A stretch of DNA of 64,000 nt from the NCBI GenBank assembly GCA_028583605.1, contig CM053331.1, positions 17,654,857 through 17,718,856 of the forward strand, written 5' to 3'. The notes beneath the pieces are model-generated. The model was given only the letters and a program-made list of their open reading frames with translations. It searched no databases and was not told the origin of the DNA. This DNA is from Dastarcus helophoroides (lineage: Eukaryota; Arthropoda; Insecta; Coleoptera; Bothrideridae). A program made the position numbers and the translations under genes. How positions within the stretch are numbered: the first letter of the stretch is position 1; every line of letters begins with the position of its first letter. This document shows positions 24,436 through 36,868 of the stretch, one piece after another.

Positions 24436-25284
24436 ATATCACGTGTTTCTATAGTCCTCTATCTCTAAGCAGAGATGGATATAATTGAAAGGAACATAGG
24501 TGACCCAAGAATTTAACGTAGACGGCGGTGCGGGTATTAGCTAAGCTTAGGTTATTAAGAAAGCTATATGGTGAATAATGCAGTCGATTATCTAAGATCT
24601 AAAATATCATATTGAAGTGTCCTAAATTGAAAGAAGTAATTTTGAGCATCTTTGTGACTTCAAAAAATTGTAGTCTTGTTGCAAATAACTCATTTCTATT
24701 AGAACAATTGGAATAAATTTATAAATGCAAACTACAGAGATAAATGTATATGCTGGTTGCTGATAATTAATAATTTTTTGAAGTACATGTCACGTGTTTG
24801 TGCATGTAGTTTCTGCAAAAACAAAGAGAAAGCTTAACATTGTATTATCGATTGTGCTTGCTGGAATAAATGAAACTCTTTTAATATCCAGAAACTACTG
24901 GGATTGCATTGTATTTATTGCTTATAGCTTAGAATTGGTAATTAACAGCGATCACGTGGGAATTTCAGATGCCACGTAGTTGGTAAACCTTCCTGACACT
25001 TGATGTCACGTTGAGAAGTATTTGTCAATCGAAATAAACCGCGGTAAAGCACTGATCTAAGCCACAAAACTAACTCTAGAATCCAATATCTATGCTTTTT
25101 TGGTAGAATTCAGCAGATGCTGCTCAATTAAGAAAATCAACTAATTTATTTTCCATAAACCTACCAATGTATCAAAGTAGGACCAAATATTATCACTAAA
25201 TAACTTATACAGTAAGGAGTAAAAGTAACGCATAAATTCAAATTTATTATTTACGTAATTTTTTTTTAAATTTGTGAATAAAAT
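24436..25284. other. No recognisable gene
   Basis: AT-rich. A 61-codon frame (24794-24979) has no domain. Nothing is supported. Confidence 0.35.
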
Positions 25285-25621
25285 CCTAGAACAGGAGGAG
25301 GTTTAATTCCAAAATGACACTTTTTAAGCACAATTTTATCCCTCCCCTTTCAACCTAATTGAAGTAACAACTATTTGATTTTTAAGTTGATGCGCGTGGT
25401 AGCTCGTCTAAAAGGGTTTTTAATTCTTCATCTTGGCTTTTATTAATATTTATCAAGAAAATGAAATTTAAAAATTTTTAAATGTATATTTGCAATGCAT
25501 ATATTTGAAATGTATACTCAACTACGCTTATGTCCCAGACATTCGTCAAATATTTTTAATTGATTTTGTGTTATAATTATTTATAACTATTCAACTTTAA
25601 TAACGATTAAAACAACAATTT
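25285..25621 (+). repeat. Family A and B copy, left part, interrupted by an insertion
   Basis: CACTTTTTAAGCACAATTTT and AATTTAAAAATTTTTAAATG match family A at 19795-19955. The end (TAACGATTAAAACAACAATT) matches the family B arm. The unit resumes at 27102, so the 1.48-kb element between was inserted into it. Confidence 0.6.
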
Positions 25622-27101
25622 ACAGGTTGAACCAAATTTGATTTCCATTACAGAGAACTCGTAAACTATTAGAGATAGAGGAAAGTTTAAATGGGCAAAG
25701 TAGTGCAAAATTTAATGCCTAATAATATTCCGTTAAGAAAACAATTAAGTTCTAACTCGTCTTGATTTTATTCAGAAAAAACTGAATATCGCAATTTTTA
25801 ATAATCAGCTGTAACTTGTTTATTTGAAGCCCGATGGCAAGAATTTAAAATTTGTTATTATTTGTTTTTTTAAGTCTTTTCATTAAATGTAAGTAATTTT
25901 TTCCTAAGTTTAATTCTTTCTAAGAAAATTATGTCAATTTTTTTATTTCCTATGAACTGTGTATTGAATTTTATTATTTTCGAATTCAGCATATTTTTGT
26001 GATTAATTTGATACATGACATTCCATACGTCAAATGTGGCAAAGTGGGTTAAGAGGAGTCATTTATTATTTTTGAACAAAAAAATTATAGTAGGCGATGC
26101 AAGTGCCATAACTTTAGAAAATAGAAATAAAGTACCTAATTACGTAAAAATAATTATTGAAAAACTAAAAATATTGTAACAAACTATGTAAAATTGAAAC
26201 AGTTACTAGAATAATCGTAACATGTAACGCCCTTTCAATGGCGTAATTCTATGAAAACGTGTAGGTGTTTTAAAAATTTTGTCGGAAATTTTTACAAAAA
26301 TTCTTTTACCTTAAATTCGGACTCGTGTAACGTGAAATATCTAACAAACATTAAAAATAATTTTCATATTTATGCACATTATCCCTCTTAGAGACGTTAT
26401 TATCCTTCTAGAGACGTCTAGAATACACACTTGGGTGGTATGAGTCATGGAAAAGTCCCCTCTAATAAAATTCTTAGAATGTTTTGAGAATTACGTCATT
26501 TAAAGGGAATCATGAACATTACGAGTATTAATAAATATTTCAATATTATACAGTTAATTGGTATTTTAATAATAACTATTGCTTTTTTAGGGACTGTATT
26601 TTTTATTATTAAGAATTATAGCTATTGTACTACCTACTACGATTGATTTTATTTAAATAATAAACTGCCCTATTTAACCCATTTTGTCACATTTGAAGTA
26701 TGCCATGACATACATCGGATTAATCAGAAAAATATGCTAAATTCGAAAATAAAAAAAATTAATATAGATTTCATGAGAAATAACAAAGTTTGTATAATTT
26801 TCTCGGAAACAGTTAATCTTAGAAAAAATTGACGCACGCCAATGAAAAGGCCCTCAAAACTACTAATTACAGTTTTTGATTTTTTTCAATCGGACTTCTA
26901 ATAAACAAGTCACAGCTAATTGTTAAATATGGGGATTTTCTGTTTTTTCTAAATAAAATTAAGATGAATTGGAATTCAATTGTTTTCTTAACAAAATTTT
27001 GCTAACATTAAATTCTGCAGTACTTTGCCCATTTAAGCTTCATTGTATCTCGAATGGTTTCCGAGTTCCCTGCAGTGGAAATGAAATTTGGTTCAACCTG
27101 T
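25622..27101. mobile_element. 1.48-kb TIR element nested in a palindrome
   Basis: The ends are ACAGGTTGAACCAAATTT and its inverse. Inverted similarity continues inward for about 350-400 bp: left 25622-26000 and right 26700-27101 share AATTCATCTTGATTTT-type text and AAATGGGCAAAGTA. A partial copy of the right half is at 51460-52088. No transposase frame was found, so it is non-autonomous. Target is AT-rich (TT/AT flanks). Confidence 0.8.
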
Positions 27102-27620
27102 ATATTAAAAATTCTACAATGTGTCGATAAATATTTGCTATGATCCAACCTGGTTTTGCTCTGGAGCACCATCGGCGGTTATACTAGCAATTGTTGGCAG
27201 GAAACATTGTAGAATTTTTAATATCTGTAGTTGTTTTATTCGTTAATAAAGTTTAATAATTATGAATATTAAAGAATTCCACAAAGTAGGGGTTAGAAAT
27301 GTCAATTATTATAATTTTTCAATATTTTTCTTATACGCAGGTAGCAAAATCCGCACCAAAAAAAAGAAAGAAGTAAAAGGAAGTTAATGTTTTACATATT
27401 AATGAAAATTATACACATAATCCTTTATGTACAGTTTATGAATAAAATCCTGAAACACGTCAATTTTTGATTCTCAAATAACATTGTTTAATCCTAATTT
27501 AATACCTCCCCTTTAACCTCCTTGAAGCAACAGCTACTCTTTTAAAATTATTAGGTGAAACAAGGATGCGCATGATAGCTCATTAGAAAGTGTTTTTAAT
27601 TTTGTAATCCATTTTTCATC
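27102..27620 (+). repeat. Family A and B copy, right part
   Basis: Continues the repeat interrupted at 25621. TATTAAAAATTCTACAATG pairs inverted with ACATTGTAGAATTTTTAAT near 27205-27225, forming a foldback. A family A segment (CCTCCCCTTTAACCTCC) follows near 27510. Confidence 0.6.
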
Positions 27621-30600
27621 TGCAATTTTCCAATCTCCCGCTGAGACAGTTGGCAAGCCTAGTTGTGTTCGATATTTGTAGATTATCAAATTTAGTATAC
27701 GTGTGTCCCACTGAAATTAATGGGCAAAGTAGTGGAATCTGCCCATCAATTTATCATTGAGAAAATAACTGAATAGGGGAGGGGGAAGGGAGGGGCAAAA
27801 CCGTGTGGTAGGGTACTTCGGACTTCGATTACTGACATCTGCCGCTTGATGGATAAAATATGTCTGTTAGGTGTAAATCTGTATCACGGATCATAGAAGG
27901 ATAGTGCACGATCGTAGAAAACGGTGTCGAAAAAGCATCTAGAGAGTAGGCAGTACGTTCTCGTGATATCAGGAGTGATGGAGTTCTACAACCAATGAGG
28001 AACGAAATAAATCAATATGGCTAGTAAACGAGTGCTGAGAAATGTCAAAACTTGCCGATTTCGTTTAATTTTAATCTCATTATGTAATGCATTCATTCAT
28101 ATTTTTACGAAAAAGATGATGTAGGAGAAACCTAAAAATGTTTCAGGTGGTCTTTCAACAGAATATGTGAGCTGCATATCATGATATCTTGCACCGTTGA
28201 TTGATCAATACTTGCGCGCTCATACATGGCCACTGACAAATAATTTTCAACGGGAAATAGAGAAAAGAAATAGTTGGAGCTCCTCCACTTTCTAGACCCA
28301 TTTTGGTCAAATTTTTATACATGGCCAATATAGAACGTTTAATATCCTTATTTTATAATCTGTGATCTATATATAAAACTAAGGTGCACCGTCAGAAAAC
28401 AATTTTTGTTTGTTGATATTTCTGCTTAATTCTGATTCCAAGATACCTAATCTAATTCACGGTCATATATAGAAAACCAGCAAATGATGTTACTTGTAAA
28501 CGTAGTTTCTAATTTTTTTCTGTAATGGATATACTTTTTTATAAGTTTCACTTTGTATGCTTTATGATTCTTTACAATATTACCAGGCATTTTAGTATTT
28601 TATATAAACAAATAGTATGCTTGGGGCACAAGCGGATGGAGCAAAACCGTATGCTATCAGGTTGTGGTCCGTCATATTGTAAGTTATTTTGTCCCATATT
28701 GTTTAGAATTCCAAAATGTCATCCACCTACTAGAGAAAATTCATTAGGTAAATATAGGATACGGTAAGTAGGCGTAAAGCAATAGAAGTAACAGCGGAAA
28801 AATAAATAGGCTTCCAGAAAGATGGCTAGAGCCAAAACGGCAATCGAATTCTTCGGAAAAAGGATACAAGTGAAAAGTACCCGTTTATGTGAAGAAAATC
28901 TAAATAAAGTTCTTTGTGACAAATGTAGTCTTCTTTGAAATGCTTAAGCAGCAGCAGTAGTCCGGTCCTGCCCCAGGTATAGGGGCAAAACCCGATTTTC
29001 CCTTTCAGAAAATATTTTTTTTTAAGTTTTGTTAAAATAAAGATTTATTTTTCTGTTGGAATTTGGTATACAGTTGTAGGAACATGCATCAATATTTATT
29101 TTGTCAATAAATAGTCATTTAGTATATTTTCCAGGGTATTAAAGTTAAGTATCCGGTTATGCTCCCGTTCTCCTATAGGTTTGTGGTTTTTATTAGAAAA
29201 AAAGTGAAAACGTAATTTTCTAAAATCTGCTGTAACTTCCTTGTTTACAAATCGATTGAAAAAACCTTAAATCGCTCTTGTATAGCTTTTCAAATGCTTT
29301 AGAGTGGCGTAAAGTATTTATTTTTCCTATTAAATAATTTTTGACAATTTTGTTTTCTATAAACGCTTTATTGAATATTCTGATCTGCTAACTCAGAAAA
29401 ATGTTTAAATAAGTCGATATGTCACATATTTTATGTTAAAAGTGAAATACATAGGTCGTCACAAAAAGCTATATTTATGTTATTTTTTCAAATTAGTAGG
29501 TCAAATCAGTATAACGGGCGTTTTTATGAATCAGGCAATCATGTTTACATCAAAGGTTTCTCTATAATTTTAAATATATTGCAATTTATCTTCTGCGCTA
29601 AGAAGATAAATTAATTGTTGAGCTACAGAATGAACTTCCACTTAAATTTGAGAACCTAATAAAAGCAGAATAAAACTTAAAATAAGTCAAGGTAGAAATT
29701 TGTTCGGGCAAAATGGATGAACTGTAAAATGCACTGCATCAACGAAACGTTGCTGCATCCTATAAATCAGAATTAATCAGTAATGTCGTACTGAGAGAGT
29801 ATATAGTTTGTCAGAAAAACCTTGCTATTGATGAAAATTGACGTCGTTTGATATATGGATTAATGCTTCCAGCCTGAAGAGCTAATTTAATCGTATTGTT
29901 TATCACGCTCTAGATCACAGTGATTTGTAGCTGAACCAAATCATCATAATAGGTATTTATGATAATGTAAGCAAAAATTATCAAACAATCTTCTCATTCA
30001 AAAAATATGTCCAATGTCAAATTTTGTAGAGTATGAAATTAATACGCAACAATTTTAACTCTTTTCTCCAAATTGCAGACTCCTACTAACTGATATCATT
30101 TTAATCACCATTTTGTAACATTTAAATTTTTCAAAATATACACGATGTATAAAAACAACTTAGTACATCGCTCTGCATGATATGTTCACTCCTTGTAATG
30201 AAAAGTAATGTTTATATGCGCTCTCATAGTAGTGTCAATCCGTAATTCGTGGAGTTGTTTGATATGACATGGATAATTCATTAAGACCAGCGCGGTAGCA
30301 AATAATATTTTTAGGAAGGACTTGTTTTTTGCCATCTTTGACTTCTGTCTGTATCTATAAGTAATACAAGCCAAAACACACGCCTTTACTGCATCACCTG
30401 ATTTATTGACACCTCCTTATATAGCATAAAAGATGTTTATTTACGAATATATCAGATGCACAGATCAGAAATTATAAATAATCATATTAATAATAATTTT
30501 ACAGAGCATCGCAGCCAAAATGTCATTTCTTTTACCCATGTATTCGAAAGGAAAGTCAAATCAGCATAAAACCCTCACTTTTATGAATTCTAACTAAAAC

Positions 30601-30700
30601 GAAGTCGAAGTGAGGTAGTTCCAGCAAAAGGTAAATAATATTTTCAGTAGAAAATATTCCGCAATTAAATAATGAAAAATTGTATAGAATCTCTAATAAT
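27621..30700. other. No recognisable gene
   Basis: Mixed AT-rich DNA. The word GGGGCAAAACC recurs loosely near 27792, 28640 (GAGCAAAACC) and 28983. No domain-bearing frame is seen. Confidence 0.35.
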
Positions 30701-32100
30701 TATTAATATTGCAACAAATACTTATCCAAATCATTATTACCACTATACAGTGTGTTCACCGGAAATTGTTGCGATAGATATTTAAAAAAGTACTTATAAT
30801 ATTTAAGAAACTCAAAAATCTGCCAAATTGTCAACGTTAATGAGGCCCACGCAACCAAAAAGTCGTAAAGTTCTTTTACCTCCAGTTGCATAGAAAGTTG
30901 ACACCTACTTCGTAATTTTAAATTAGGCCACCCTGTATAATTTTGAGTCTTTGGACTCTACTTGATAATTTAAGGCCACTTTGGAAAACAAAAATTATTC
31001 TAAACATTTATAGTTTTTGAGATAACTAGATAAAAAAAATGATAGATATAAGTCCTCAGGAAATCGGCTAATAATTTTATATTTGGTTTGTGAGCAGAAC
31101 ATACTGGGCAACAATTTGAAAAATAGCAATCGCGAATATCATCTAGACAAAAAATGCTGTAATTAAGAACTAAAATACGTATCGGGGGATCGGAGGGGGA
31201 ACCAAAATAAAGTACATTTCGACTCACCCTGCCTCACCTTTTAGGGGCAATGAAAGCTATCATAATTCTTAACGATAAAATATAACTAATTTGAACAGAC
31301 ACTAAACCAAAGAAAAATTGGGAAAACTGGTATTAAAGTTGCTGTGACTTTGAGCGCACATAGTATTTATATAAGTTAGTTGCATGATGAAACCCCAAAA
31401 AGCCCTAAACATTGTCCAAAGGTAATGCTTTTTCAGTATTAGCATCCTATTCGAAAACAGGGTATAACTTAGGTAAGTTAAAATATTTCATTTGGCTTTT
31501 TTTTTGGTTAATTCTCAGTATCGATTTGAATCTCAATGCAGATGATGTTAATGCATTTTTTGCCCATCTTTTTAGATTAGTACGCTTAAAAATGCAAGTT
31601 CTGCTGGCGAAATACGTATCACGTAATTATTATTTAATTGCCGATGTGGTAAAGGAGTAAAACCTTGTTTCAACTTAATAACAAGCGACATTGTTTAGTT
31701 CAGTGCTTTAGTTAATTCTTAGGTAAAAGTTTTCATAAACCTGTGCCCGGAAATGCTTTATTTCTGAGATACAGGCTGTTAAAATTAGTATATTATTTTC
31801 AATTTTTTAAAATAACGTTTATGAAAGATAAATTTTCCTGGCAAAATTTGGCAACGGTTTTTTTTTGAGGTGAGAAATTATAATTTGCTGTTAATTTTTG
31901 GGCAGCACTTAGAGGGCGCCACGTACGCTATCACTATTAATTTTAATTTGCCCTAAGTTTTTTGACACTAAAATTTTTCGATTTTTTATAAATGAGCCAT
32001 ATTCCTACACCTTGCAGTTTAAAAGCAAACATTATATCAAATATGGGAGTACGAAGGCCTACAAAGTAAGTAAACAAAAGGCATTATTGTTGATTATAAT
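30701..32100. other. Non-coding, with ACCCTGTATA-type element ends
   Basis: TATACAGTGTGTTCACC (near 30746) and the inverse of CCACCCTGTATA (near 30931) could be the ends of a short TIR element of about 190 bp. A family A fragment lies near 31590-31680. No gene is supported. Confidence 0.3.
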
Positions 32101-35100
32101 TTAATTTTTCAATTGTAAAATCACTGCGTTACAACAGTGAGTGCTATAGTAGTTTGTAAAATAGGAAAGGATATAATGATAATTTTAATTTAAAAATTAA
32201 AGGACTATCTTTTCTACATTAAATTAAAAGTTAAAAAAACTCTTATTTTCCAGTTAAAAGTTTTCATTTGTCAGCAGTCCCCACACTGCCCATTTTTTTC
32301 CTGTTTTCTGTTTATTGTTACAGAGTGGTGCTTTTACAGTTTTTAAAAGAACCTTTTGTACACAATTCAGGTAGACTATACGAATTTTGGGAATCTCTTT
32401 CTATTTACATATTTCTCCCTGAGGCAGCGATCCTGACAAAGTTAGCTCTCTCAAAATATATCAACGTGTAGAAGTGAACACATTTTGATCTAGAAATTTA
32501 CACATACATTTTCTGAATTATTCTATCTGATCTCACTTCTTTAGTAGTTTACATACATTCTTTAAAATATGATAGCCAACGTCACTTTTAACAATTTATT
32601 TTATGTATTACATGATTAACTGACATTTTTGTCTGCACTTGTTGCCTTCAATTTTTTTCGTCTATATTTTATTTGTTCAGCAGATAAAATAAATAGTGCT
32701 ACCGTACGGCTGTAAGGCTTTCTAAGACAAAAAGGTCAAAATATCATCAAAGATTAACCGAAACGGAAGTGGAATTAGTAAATTTATTAGCAAGTGAAGA
32801 TTTAGAAGTATCATCCTCGATATCGAAAAAGATGGCGATATCTCCTGTGACAGTAGTGACATAGTGTGACAATAATATGAAGTGTTGCCAGATCAGAAAA
32901 TATAATATATCGTATCAACTATAAAAAATTATATTACTTTGATTCAGAAATATTAACCACTAAAAAAAAAAAAATTTAACACAATAATTACACGGGTCAG
33001 CGAAATTTAATTTTTTGCGCCTTCGAATAATTATGTTGTTATTATAAATATATGTATGCTAAATTAAAATACAGTTTTGCATTTTTTCTAGCACATCGAT
33101 TTTTTTTTTATTAATGAAAAGTATATTTCAGAACTTTTTAAACATTTTTATCAAGTAACAAAAATTAATAAACCGAAAATTAAATTTTTGCCTGAAAAAC
33201 TAATAGTATTAGTTAAAAAATAAAGTCAAAGAGATTAAGTAAATAGAAAGAAATAATGGCGATGTTTTTCCACTCTCTGCAAAATTATTATTCAATTTTT
33301 TCTCTTATGCTTTCTATCAGGTTCGTTTCTCTTCAACATCCAGCAGTATTCTGCATCATGTTTGTGTCCATCTTCCTTGGTATTTGTTCTTTATAACTTG
33401 TTTTTTACTTACGGCATCATGATTCTCAGAAAAGAATTCAAGATGAGAATGCAGAAAATGTAACTATATTTATATTTCAACCCAGTTTATAAAAATTGCT
33501 GATGTTTTTGTTGTTTCTTAAAAAATTTTTATTATCTTTTCAGTTTTGTTCATATTTTTTTAAAGCAAGCGTCTTCCTTATCTCAGGGTCAACAGAAAGG
33601 TCTCCTTTGATATTTGTATCCGATAAATGCTTAAGGTTATCCCCTAGGTACTAGAAACAGGAAACTTCTTTACAAATTGGTTCATAATACTTAATTCAAT
33701 GTGAAGTGGAGGTAACAAAATTTGTAGGTGATCAAATATCAGAAAAATATCAAAAGATCACTATATTTTGGGTTCCAAGGACTGATGATGTTCTTTGTAA
33801 CCAATCTTTTTTGATTCAATGTTGTGTTCTATTTCTACTATCTTATTCACAGAAATAGCAGGGGTATTTTGCATACTATCATTGTTGATATAAAAGCACA
33901 TACAATATCTTTGGGAGGCTGCATATAGTAGAAGCAAAAAATCACAAAAATATGGTAATATAGTTGATACACGTAAATCGTAATATGATTTTAGAATCAT
34001 TATAATTTTGGTATTTATAAAGTAATCGTAATGCTTTTATTATAACATATAATTTATTAAATTAAAGAAAACTAAAACAGAGAAAAATTCACCATATAGC
34101 CTCTACAAGATGTCTCTTCACTTAAAACTTATTATAACTTTCCCTTAAATAAAAATAGCAAATATTGCTACTGTAAATTAGTAAAAAACCTATTATTTAA
34201 ATAATAACTATATTTGTTACATTGCTTTTTATATTCCCAACTTTATGCAATTTATTGGCACTTGGTCTTTGTTCAAAGCTAACTATAATTAATTATGGAA
34301 AGTAATTTCCTCTATATTTATGGAATGATGCAACGAATGATCTCTTGTTTTATCCTGAAAAAAAGTCTTACATCAGTGGGAGCAATATCTATTTCTTTAC
34401 TTTATCCAAAGTTCAACAATATCAGTTTTAAGGGTAAGTTCCACAGGGAATATTTTATTGCTAAATTTTGTTTCCCAATAAAGTTTTTATCATCAGCTTT
34501 TTAGTTTATCGATCAAAGATGGCAATAGCATTTGCAGCAATAAAATAAACTTTACCCTTTCATTTTAAATTTTTCGAATAAAGACTTTCAAGCAAGTGTG
34601 CTCTGCTTACAAGTATGGGAAAGTTTGAAGCTATTCTTATTGGTTTACAGAAGCTGAAGATGTCTCGAGCATCAACTAGAGAATACATGATTAAAGTTAG
34701 AAGTGTTATTATTGTTGCGTTGATATAACTTTATTTCCTAATTGTTTATTTATGGAAAACGGCCAAGAAACCGTCACGATTGCATTGTTGGAAAGACAGC
34801 CAATTATACTTTTTGTGAGTGATTGGTTACTGGACATTTACGTTAGCCTATATGGGAGCGTAAATTCAAGACTTTTTAATACGGAGAAACGTCAATGCTC
34901 GACTAATTGGAGAAACGCTTCGATTTCGGTTGAGCCTTGACCTGCCGCCACTGCAGAAAATTTCATTTTAAGGAGTTGCCTCGTGATCGAGGGTTAAAAT
35001 GAGGCACACATCACCCTTGGTATATTCCCCAATAGGCTTCAAGCAGAATTAAACTTCCCAAATTTAGGATCCAAAACTACGTCCAAATTTATGCTCTAAA

Positions 35101-35150
35101 AGTAATGTCCAAATCAGCGTCCAAATTTACGCCCGGAATTTTTAGTGTCT
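32101..35150. other. No recognisable gene
   Basis: AT-rich. Frames at 32268-32471, 34295-34504 and 34752-34940 show no domain. CGTCCAAATTTA-type words repeat near 35083-35130. Confidence 0.35.
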
Positions 35151-35159
35151 GTATTTTCT

Positions 35160-35683
35160 GCATCTCCTCTCTACATCATCTGAGGTTTGCTGATCGACGC
35201 CGGCGCCGTTAAGTCGCCCAGGCTCGCCCTCGTACGGGAAATTGAATTCTTCGTCCCTTGTTTCACACCTTTAGGTAAAGCGAAGGGCCTGATCAAGGCT
35301 TCAGACAGCAGCAGTTGATTGATTAAAGTTTATTGCAGTCAGGGACCTTGAAGCAGTTTTTCAATTTTATTTTTATTAGTTTCGTAGTGATTTTAGGGGG
35401 AAGCTGATGCCTTTAGAGGATTCTGAACCGGCTGATAAGCTGTGGTCTTGGAAGTTGCATTGGTTGATAATCGTTGTTGTCTTGGGGTTTTCACCTTGTA
35501 CGTGAGGATAGCGACGGCGTAGTTTTACGATCCATCAGCAAGCTTTTCCACGTGGTGGATCCTTTGAACAACCTCAGGGGTTGGCTGGTGTAGCTTTACG
35601 AAACGCGCTTTCGCACCTGGGACAACGCCTTCCACCTTGCTTATTTCATTTAAATTTATTACTGTTTTATATATTTTTTGGCA
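35160..35683 (-). pseudogene. Unassigned coding-like remnant
   Basis: Read on the minus strand, 35683-35396 is open except for one TAA (35525-35527), over about 95 codons. Its composition is unlike the AT-rich surroundings: VVPGAKARFVKLHQPTPEVV, then QRIHHVEKLADGS. A second minus-strand segment in another frame (about 35275-35180) reads KNSISRTRASLGDLTAP. The high GC and balanced amino acids suggest a once-functional protein, possibly from a mobile element. I do not recognise the family. Confidence 0.3.
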
Positions 35684-36868
35684 TTATCGTAAAACTTCAT
35701 GAATTGCTGAGTTTGAGCTCTATTTTAACTTTTCGATTTCATGATTGAATTAGAGAGGGAGTCGCATTAACAACGGCCGAACTGTATGAATCGCTGTGAG
35801 AAAAGTGTATTTTTCAGTACATAGATTTGTTTATAAACGTCGCTTTCCTAAAGAATTTTTTAAATTTAGCTCAAATTTAGTCTTCATCAACTGTATTTAT
35901 ACTTAAACGAAACCTAATAAAATTGTTCAAATTGATTTAATCCCGTACATGTGCCTCTGGTAATACAGAGAGATAATTCCTTTACCGTAATTATGCACTT
36001 ATTTTTTGTGGTGATTTTTTTTTATCATCAGTTGGATTTGAATTCAGCATTGCTTTGTATACTGTTGATAACCTGACAAATGACGTTAGAAAATAATTCT
36101 ATGACCATAAGTGATTAAGTTCACGGGAGTGCAATAGATCATTAGTCACTTCAAGTTTTGTTCTGGTTAGGGAATAGCAGCTGTTTATTTGACAGTTTAA
36201 TATTTCAGGCGCGGCAACAATTAAACTGGCCCTTTTAAAAGCATTGTGTATCCAGTCGGTGTGCCACTTACCCTTATTTTGTTTAGTCTTTCTGCTGCAA
36301 GCCACTAAACCTAAAATTTTAGATTTTCTTCGGAATTTTTGAGGTTTAATATTGACTTGTTAGTTGACCTTTATTTAGCTGTTTATTTCATTTTTACGCC
36401 AGCTTTCGTATGTTTTCTTTTAAAGTTTAGGGTTTTAATTTTTTTAATATGACCTACTTTTATCAACTTAAGGGCGTTCTCTTTTAGGACTTATTATCCC
36501 TTTAGTTTTTCTTTTGTGGTTGTTAAGTTGCTTAAGACAGATTGCGCTTATAAAGTTTATCTTTTTTGTTCGATTTCTGGATATTGCTTACTGCCGTTGG
36601 TAGTTGTTATTGCTTATTATAGTTATATTTTGTGGTTCTTATTTAGATAAATACTTGGTATTATTTTAAGATTTATAATAGGAGATTGGGGTTGTAGTAA
36701 AAGATTTGCAGTTTTTTTATTGGACCCTGTTTTTGAAAGCTATATTTGGAAATGTAGGTTATGGTTATAATAGTCATTTTGGCTCTAATTTATTTAAATT
36801 TTTCCTTGATATTTTCATTTTTTTAAATCTTTTCTTTTAAAGCATTTTTAGGAATTTAAAGCGCCTAT
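35684..36868. other. No recognisable gene; possible 5' region of the gypsy remnant
   Basis: AT-rich sequence upstream of the gag-like fragment. I could not identify an LTR here. Confidence 0.3.
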
